A DNA stretch of 64,000 nt from JAQGMJ01 sp036498945. Lineage in GTDB: Bacteria; Pseudomonadota; Gammaproteobacteria; Burkholderiales; JAEUOS01. The notes below the pieces were generated by a model. The model was not told the DNA's origin. It ran no database searches and saw only the letters and a list, made by a program, of their open reading frames with translations. Positions within the stretch are counted from its first letter, which is position 1. Every line of letters starts with the position of its first letter. Shown here one piece after another: positions 59,219 to 64,000 of this stretch. The DNA lies in contig DASYEQ010000048.1 in NCBI GenBank assembly GCA_036498945.1, positions 8,594-72,593 on the forward strand. The letters run 5' to 3'. The position numbers and the translations under genes were made by a program.

Positions 59219-59521
59219 CTACTTTGCTTCGAGCAGCAGGTTGAAGTGCTCGACGGTGGGGGCGCCGGCGAAAAACGGGCCGACGATGGCGCGCCATTCC
59301 TGGAAGGCGGGCGAGCCGCGGAAATCCCCGGTGTGGTTTTCCAGCGTCTCCCAGTAGACCATCAGGACGTAGCGCTCAGGCGATTCGATACCCTTGACCA
59401 CGCGGTGGCCCTTGTAGCCCTTTGCCTTGGCGATCACGGTTTCCACGCCTTTCTTGATGGCGGCGTCGAATTCGGCCTGTTTGCCGGGCGCGATGCGGAT
59501 GTCGGCGTGTTCCAGGATCAT
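59219..59521 (-). CDS. Antibiotic biosynthesis monooxygenase (ABM)-like small protein
   Basis: This 100-residue protein has a ferredoxin-like dimeric alpha-beta-barrel fold. It opens MILEHADIRIAPGKQAEFDA and contains ESPERYVLMVYWETLENH and FRGSPAFQEWRAIVG, matching the ABM/DUF family. Members are cofactor-free quinol monooxygenases or heme-degrading enzymes, but many are uncharacterised. It lies upstream of the P450 on the same strand, about 65 bp before the palindrome, and might be cotranscribed with it if read-through occurs. Confidence 0.85.
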   Translation of the reverse strand: MILEHADIRIAPGKQAEFDAAIKKGVETVIAKAKGYKGHRVVKGIESPERYVLMVYWETLENHTGDFRGSPAFQEWRAIVGPFFAGAPTVEHFNLLLEAK

Positions 59522-59635
59522 GCGGAAATCTCCTCGGGGTGTTCAGTGGGATGCGCCGGTGCGGGTGGCAGGGGCATGGCGGCATTCTAACCGCGCACCC
59601 GCGGCATGCCGGCGGGGCGCGGGTAAAATTACCGC

Positions 59636-60541
59636 ATGAACCGACCGCTTGCCACCCTGCCTGAGTCCGCCCGCAAAGCCCTCGCCGAAATTGGCCCGAT
59701 CTGGGGCACGGACATCCAGAAACATCGCGACATCACGCTCGCCACCTACCTGCCGCTGCTGGCACAGGGGCCGAAGGCCGGCGTGGAAAAGGTCAACAAC
59801 CTCGCCTACGGCCGCCATCCGCGCCAGGTGCTCGACCTGTTCCGCCCGGCCGGCAAGAGCAAAATGCCGGTGGTGATCTTTCTCCACGGCGGCGCTTTCT
59901 TGCGCGGCGACAAGTGCGTCAACGCCGAGGTGTACGACAACGTGCTCTACTGGTTCGCGCGCCATGGCGTGCTGGGCATCAACCTCGAATATCGCCTGGC
60001 GCCCGAGTCAACGTATCCGGGCACCACCGACGACGTCGCCCAGGCGGTGGCCTGGGTACAGGCGCACGCGGCCGGCTTCGGTGGCGACCCGGAGAACATG
60101 TTCCTCATCGGCCACTCCGCCGGCGGCACCCATGCCGCCGCCTATGCCTGGGACCCGGCCTCCGGCTATCTCGGGCGCCACCTCAAGGGGCTGGTGCTGA
60201 TTTCGGCGCGCCTGCGCGCCGACGTGGCGCCTGAGAACCCGAATGCCGGCGGCGTGCGTGCGTATTGGGGCGAGGATGCTTCACTCTACGAAGCGCGTTC
60301 ACCGGTAACGCATGCCGCCGCCTCGCATCTGCCGGTGATGATCGCCAACGCCGAATTCGAAAACCCGCTGCTCGACATCTATGGCCTGGAAGCCGCCTGG
60401 CGCATCGCCCAGGCGCGCTGCCATGCGCCGCGCTACGTGCGCCTGACCGGGCACAACCACATCTCCATCGTCGCGCACTTCAACACCGAAGAAGAAATCC
60501 TCGGGCGCGAGATTCTGGATTTTTTCGAGACCCTGACCTGA
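59636..60541 (+). CDS. Alpha/beta hydrolase (carboxylesterase/HSL-like)
   Basis: This 301-residue alpha/beta hydrolase has the oxyanion-hole motif IFLHGGAFLRGDK near residue 83, the nucleophile elbow GHSAGG near residue 158, a likely catalytic Asp/Glu in the PVMIANAEFENPLLD segment and the catalytic His in TGHNHISIV. It hydrolyses esters, lactones or amides in the cytoplasm; kynurenine-formamidase-like roles are possible. ATG 59636. The repeat copy C directly follows the stop and separates it from the convergent otn operon. Confidence 0.9.
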   Translation: MNRPLATLPESARKALAEIGPIWGTDIQKHRDITLATYLPLLAQGPKAGVEKVNNLAYGRHPRQVLDLFRPAGKSKMPVVIFLHGGAFLRGDKCVNAEVYDNVLYWFARHGVLGINLEYRLAPESTYPGTTDDVAQAVAWVQAHAAGFGGDPENMFLIGHSAGGTHAAAYAWDPASGYLGRHLKGLVLISARLRADVAPENPNAGGVRAYWGEDASLYEARSPVTHAAASHLPVMIANAEFENPLLDIYGLEAAWRIAQARCHAPRYVRLTGHNHISIVAHFNTEEEILGREILDFFETLT

Positions 60542-60640
60542 GGAATCACTGCCAAGGGACTATGCCCCCTTGGCAACCCCCGAAGTCAGAGGGCAGTGCA
60601 CATCCGGCTCTTCCAATTTCGAGGCTTGTTCAGCGTTTCC
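60542..60640 (+). repeat. 100-bp intergenic repeat, diverged copy C
   Basis: About 70 percent identical to copy B. The stem bases change in concert: TTAAG/CTTAA of copies A and B becomes GCCAAGGG/CCCTTGGC here, so pairing is retained. It fills the whole gap between two convergent genes and could serve as a bidirectional terminator. Confidence 0.8.
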
Positions 60641-60645
60641 CCGCG

Positions 60646-61431
60646 CTACGTTAGGTAAGGCTTCAGCCAGCCAAGGCCGTCCGAAGTCTTCCCCTTCGGG
60701 CGGTACTCGCAGCCGATCCAGCCGGTGTACTTGATCTCGTCGATCACCTCGAACAGGTAGGGATAGTTCACCTCGCCGATGTCCGGCTCGTGGCGCTGCG
60801 GCACGCCGGCAATCTGCATGTGGCCGACGTTGCCGGTGGGCACGTACTGGCGCAGGCGCATCGATACGTCACCCTCGACGATCTGGCAATGGTAGAGGTC
60901 CATCTGCACCTTGAGGTTGGAGGCGCCCACGGCTTCAATCACTGCGTGCGCTTCGGCCTGGTGGTTGAGGAACATGCCGGGGATGTCGCGCGTGTTGATC
61001 GGCTCGATCAGCGCCTTGAGGCCGGCGCCGGCGAACTGCTCGGCGGCGTAGCGCAGGCTGCGCACGTAGATTTCACGGTGCTTCGCGCGGTCGTCGCCGG
61101 CGGCGATCAGGCCGCACATCACGTGCACATTGGGCGTGCCCAGCACCTGCGCGTAGTCGATCGCCTTGGCGATGCTGGCCTTGAATTCGTCCTCGCGCCC
61201 CGGCAGGGAAGCCAGGCCGCGCTCACCTTTGGTCCAGTCGCCGGGCGGGGCGTTGAACAGCACGTTGACCAGGCCGTTGTCGTCCAGGCGCTTCTTGATT
61301 TCCTTCGCTTCGAATTCGTAGGGAAAGAGGAATTCCACCGCCTTGAAGCCGTCTTTGGCGGCGGCGGCGAAGCGGTCGAGGAAATCGTGCTCGGTGTACA
61401 TCATCGACAGGTTGGCGGCGAAACGGGGCAT
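60646..61431 (-). CDS. otnI: 2-Oxo-tetronate isomerase / hydroxypyruvate isomerase
   Basis: This 261-residue TIM-barrel isomerase of the Hyi/OtnI family starts MPRFAANLSMMYTEHDFLDR. Metal ligands are the Glu in LIEPINTRDIPG, Asp in VQMDLYHCQIVEGD, the His in HMQIAGVPQRHEPD and Glu in IGCEYRPKG. OtnI interconverts 2-oxo-tetronates and 3-oxo-tetronates. It is the last gene of the ltnD-otnK-otnC-otnI cluster, 23 nt after otnC. That cluster membership favours OtnI over plain hydroxypyruvate isomerase. Confidence 0.9.
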   Translation of the reverse strand: MPRFAANLSMMYTEHDFLDRFAAAAKDGFKAVEFLFPYEFEAKEIKKRLDDNGLVNVLFNAPPGDWTKGERGLASLPGREDEFKASIAKAIDYAQVLGTPNVHVMCGLIAAGDDRAKHREIYVRSLRYAAEQFAGAGLKALIEPINTRDIPGMFLNHQAEAHAVIEAVGASNLKVQMDLYHCQIVEGDVSMRLRQYVPTGNVGHMQIAGVPQRHEPDIGEVNYPYLFEVIDEIKYTGWIGCEYRPKGKTSDGLGWLKPYLT

Positions 61432-61454
61432 GGCGGTCTCCAGCGGAATGCGTG

Positions 61455-62096
61455 TTATTTGATCGGAAAGCGGTGGCGCAGGTCGTCCGCCTGCGCCTGG
61501 GTCAGCGCGCGGACGCGCCGGCCTTGCAGCAGCAAAAACAGTTTGGCGGTGGCTTCCAGTTCCTCGGCGGCATCGGCCGCGGCGGACAGGCTGCTGCCCC
61601 CCACCACCGGGCCGTGGTTGGCGAGCAATAGCGCGTGGTGCCTGCCGGCGAAGCGCCGCACCGCGTCCGCCAGTCGCAGGTCGCCCGGCGCGAAGTAGGG
61701 CACCAGCGGCAGGCTGCCGATGCGCATCACGTAATAGGCCGTGAGCGGCGGCAACAGGTCGGCGGGGTCGAGCTCCTCCAGCAGCGAGACCGCGACCGAA
61801 TGCGTGGCGTGCAAGTGCACCACGGCGCCGTTGGCCGGGCGCTCCTGGTACATCGCCAGGTGCAGAAAGTTTTCTTTCGAGGGCGCGTCGCCGGAAACCA
61901 GCTTGCCGTCCCAGTCGAGTTTGGAAAGCTTCGCCGGGTCGAGGTCACCGAGGCTGGAGCCGGTGGGCGTGAGCAGCCAGCCGTCTTCCAGTTTCGCGCT
62001 GATGTTGCCGGTGCTGCCGTGGGTGAGGCCACGGTCGAACATCGAACGGGCAACGCTGCAGATCTGCTCGCGCAGTTTCGATTCGTTGCTTGCCAT
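61455..62096 (-). CDS. otnC: 3-Oxo-tetronate 4-phosphate decarboxylase (class II aldolase family)
   Basis: This 213-residue class II aldolase/adducin-family protein contains HGSTGNISAKLEDGWLLTPT, VHLHATHSVAV (zinc His pair) and LLANHGPVVGG (third zinc His). OtnC decarboxylates 3-oxo-tetronate 4-phosphate to dihydroxyacetone phosphate. It sits 3 nt after otnK and 23 nt before otnI, matching the known acid-sugar cluster. Alone the family would be ambiguous with fuculose aldolases; context decides. Confidence 0.92.
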   Translation of the reverse strand: MASNESKLREQICSVARSMFDRGLTHGSTGNISAKLEDGWLLTPTGSSLGDLDPAKLSKLDWDGKLVSGDAPSKENFLHLAMYQERPANGAVVHLHATHSVAVSLLEELDPADLLPPLTAYYVMRIGSLPLVPYFAPGDLRLADAVRRFAGRHHALLLANHGPVVGGSSLSAAADAAEELEATAKLFLLLQGRRVRALTQAQADDLRHRFPIK

Positions 62097-62099
62097 TGC

Positions 62100-63368
62100 C
62101 TATGCCAGTTGCGCCAGGGCCTTGGCGAAAAAATCCACCGTGCCGAAATTACCCGATTTCAGCGCCAGCGCGACCGGCGCGTCGGATCCCCGGGCGCCTT
62201 CGCTCACCGTCCACGGCACGCCGGGGTCGATCTGCGGCCCGATGCGCAATTGGGTGACGCCAAGCTTGCCCACCACCGCGCCCGAGGTTTCGCCGCCGGC
62301 CACCACCAGCTTGCGCACCCCGGCCTGCACCAGGCCCAGGGCGATGCTGGCCAGCGCGTCTTCCACCAGCGTACCGGCGCGCTCGACGCCCAGTTGCGCC
62401 TGCACCTGTTTCACTTCTTCCGGTGTGCTGGTGGCGTAGATCAGCACCGGTTCCTTGGCGATGCGCTCGCGCGCCCATTGCAGCGCCTGCTGCGCCAGGC
62501 CGGGGTCGGCGGCAAGCTGCATCGGGTCCAGGCGCAGCGCCGGCCGTTCGGCTTTCCAGTGCGCCACCTGCGCGTTGGTGGCGGTCGAGCAACTGCCGGA
62601 GAGCACCGCGGCCGCGCCGTTTATCCCAGGCAGTTGCGCGGCCTGGCTTTCGTGCTTGAGCAGGCCGGCGCGGCGAAAGTTGGCCGGCAGGCCCAGTGCC
62701 ACGCCGGAGCCGCCGGTGATCAGCTTCATCCCGGCGCAGGCCTCGCCGATGGCGTGCAGGTCGGCGTCGGACAGCGCATCGACCACCGCCATGCCTACGC
62801 CCTCGCGGTGCAATTGGGCGATGCGATGGGCGATCGCTGACGCACCCGCGCTCACCGTGTCGTAGCGCACCAGCCCGACCTTGCGCTTGGTCTGCGCCTG
62901 CAGCACGCGCACCAGGTTGGCGTCGGTCATCGGCGTCAGCGGATGGTCCTTCATGCCCGATTCGGAGAGCAGTACGTCGCCGACGAACAAATAGCCGCGG
63001 CAGATGGTGCGCCCATTTTCGGGAAAGGCCGGGCAGGCGATGGTGAAGTCCGTGCCCAGCGCGTCCATCAGCGCGTCGGCCACCGGCCCGATGTTGCCGC
63101 GAGGGGTCGAATCGAAGGTCGAGCAATATTTGAAATAGAACTGCTTGCAGCCCTGCGCGCGCAGCCATTCCAGCGCGGCCAGCGATTGCGCCACGGCGTC
63201 TTGCGGCGCGATGGTGCGCGACTTCAGCGCCACCACCACCGCGTCCGCCTCCGGCGCGTCGCCCGCGGGCACGCCGATGGTCTGCACCGTGCGCATGCCG
63301 CCGCGCACCAGCATGTTGGCAAGATCGGTGGCGCCGGTGAAATCGTCGGCGATGCATCCAAGCAGCAT
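62100..63368 (-). CDS. otnK: 3-Oxo-tetronate kinase
   Basis: This 422-residue four-carbon acid sugar kinase of the OtnK/DUF1537 family opens MLLGCIADDFTGATDLANML and contains YFKYCSTFDSTPRGNIGPVA and, near the C-terminus, VVAGGETSGAVV with the nucleotide-binding glycines. It phosphorylates 3-oxo-tetronate with ATP. Start ATG 63368; the longer frame to 63623 lies in ltnD. Flanked by ltnD (8 nt) and otnC (3 nt). Confidence 0.93.
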   Translation of the reverse strand: MLLGCIADDFTGATDLANMLVRGGMRTVQTIGVPAGDAPEADAVVVALKSRTIAPQDAVAQSLAALEWLRAQGCKQFYFKYCSTFDSTPRGNIGPVADALMDALGTDFTIACPAFPENGRTICRGYLFVGDVLLSESGMKDHPLTPMTDANLVRVLQAQTKRKVGLVRYDTVSAGASAIAHRIAQLHREGVGMAVVDALSDADLHAIGEACAGMKLITGGSGVALGLPANFRRAGLLKHESQAAQLPGINGAAAVLSGSCSTATNAQVAHWKAERPALRLDPMQLAADPGLAQQALQWARERIAKEPVLIYATSTPEEVKQVQAQLGVERAGTLVEDALASIALGLVQAGVRKLVVAGGETSGAVVGKLGVTQLRIGPQIDPGVPWTVSEGARGSDAPVALALKSGNFGTVDFFAKALAQLA

Positions 63369-63376
63369 GGGTTTTC

Positions 63377-64000
63377 CTATTTCTTGCCCGGCAGGTCGAT
63401 GCCGGGGAATATCTTGATCACCGCGGCGTCGTCCTCGCGGCCGTGGCCGGCGGTCGACGCCATCATGTACATCTGGTGCGCGGCGGCCGAGAGCGGCAGT
63501 GGAAACTTGCTCTTGCGCGCGGTATCGAGCACCAGCCCGAGGTCCTTGACGAAAATGTCCACCGCCGAAAGCGGCGTGTAGTCGCCCTTGAGGATGTGCG
63601 GCACGCGGTTTTCGAACATCCACGAATTGCCGGCGCTGTGGGTGATCACCTCGAACAGCGCCTCCGGGTCCACGCCCTCGCGCATGCCCAGCGCCATCGC
63701 CTCTGCCGCCGCCGCGATATGCACCCCCGCCAGCAGCTGGTTGACGATCTTCACCTTCGAGCCCAGGCCGTGCGCCGCGCCCAGGCGATACACCTTGCCC
63801 GCCATGCCGGCGAGCACATCCTCGATCTTCGCGTACACCGCAGGCGGGCCGGAAGTCATCATGGTCATCTGCCCGGCAGCCGCCTTGGCGCCGCCGCCGG
63901 AGACCGGCGCATCCAGCAGCAGGATGCCCTTTTCCGCCAGCCGCTTCGCCAGGCCCTGCGCGTACTCCGGCGCCGCGGTGGCGCTGGCGATTACCACCGA
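63377..64000 (-). CDS. ltnD: L-threonate dehydrogenase (3-hydroxyisobutyrate dehydrogenase family), N-terminus off window
   Basis: The last 207 codons are visible; the frame is open at the right edge, so the N-terminal part is missing. DAPVSGGGAKAAAGQMTMMT and the catalytic-Lys segment GSKVKIVNQLLAGVHIAAAA are typical beta-hydroxyacid dehydrogenase motifs. LtnD oxidises L-threonate to 2-oxo-tetronate with NAD. As the first visible gene of the cluster it suggests L-threonate as substrate; a D-erythronate-type paralogue is possible. Confidence 0.88.
   Translation of the reverse strand, partial: SVVIASATAAPEYAQGLAKRLAEKGILLLDAPVSGGGAKAAAGQMTMMTSGPPAVYAKIEDVLAGMAGKVYRLGAAHGLGSKVKIVNQLLAGVHIAAAAEAMALGMREGVDPEALFEVITHSAGNSWMFENRVPHILKGDYTPLSAVDIFVKDLGLVLDTARKSKFPLPLSAAAHQMYMMASTAGHGREDDAAVIKIFPGIDLPGKK

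Overview
The window is GC-rich DNA with densely packed, mostly operonic genes. It looks like the chromosome of an environmental betaproteobacterium, most likely Burkholderiales. The evidence is four Bug/TctC-type tripartite tricarboxylate transporter (TTT) receptors, two TctAB permease sets, many LysR/TetR/LacI regulators and broad catabolic content. I saw no tRNA, rRNA, CRISPR array, phage module or intact insertion sequence. This assignment is inference from gene content; no database search was possible.

Layout. (1) 1-6.4 kb, minus strand: tetR, TTT receptor, tctB, tctA, a sugar-isomerase-like TIM barrel and an enolase-superfamily enzyme cut by the window edge, probably an uptake-plus-catabolism operon for a sugar acid or related carboxylate. 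(2) 6.5-13 kb: YpfJ-type zinc metallopeptidase, a LacI regulator, an orphan promoter/operator and an rraA remnant, a GNAT acetyltransferase, a Met/His-rich copper-type outer-membrane protein with a small Cys/Met/His partner, and a small exported protein. (3) 12.9-18.8 kb: a complete ugpB-A-E-C-Q glycerol-phosphate system with an N-acetylmuramoyl-alanine amidase inserted between ugpB and ugpA. (4) 19-27.2 kb: CoA-transferase, a conserved hypothetical, then a second TTT locus with three receptors around one tctBA pair. (5) 27.4-35.2 kb: a two-subunit xanthine-dehydrogenase-family hydroxylase, then a SoeABC/DMSO-reductase-type molybdoenzyme with an extra membrane protein. (6) 35.4-45.3 kb: class III nucleotide cyclase, a LysR regulator divergent from a Rieske ring-hydroxylating oxygenase, an orphan type I binding protein, a TRAP transporter and a 2-hydroxyacid dehydrogenase, suggesting uptake and attack of an aromatic or hydroxy acid. 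(7) 45.3-56.3 kb: glyoxalase-like protein, two indolepyruvate-ferredoxin-oxidoreductase-like modules (iorAB twice) separated by a LysR gene, and an acyl-CoA ligase. Together they suggest 2-oxo-acid (arylpyruvate) conversion to acyl-CoA. (8) 56.5-60.5 kb: lipoprotein, TetR, cytochrome P450 behind a perfect palindromic operator, ABM-like monooxygenase, alpha/beta hydrolase. (9) 60.6-64 kb: ltnD-otnK-otnC-otnI, a four-carbon acid sugar (threonate/erythronate) pathway, cut at the right edge.

The most unusual non-coding signals are two intergenic repeat families with covarying stems. One is a roughly 72-bp double hairpin present four times, always starting 2-9 nt after a stop codon and always on the plus strand. 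The other is a 100-bp element present three times, with two nearly identical copies in inverted orientation 24 kb apart. There is also an 83-bp triple tandem repeat. The most unusual protein is the small subunit of the Rieske oxygenase, which carries a 60-residue Lys/Ala-rich histone-H1-like tail.
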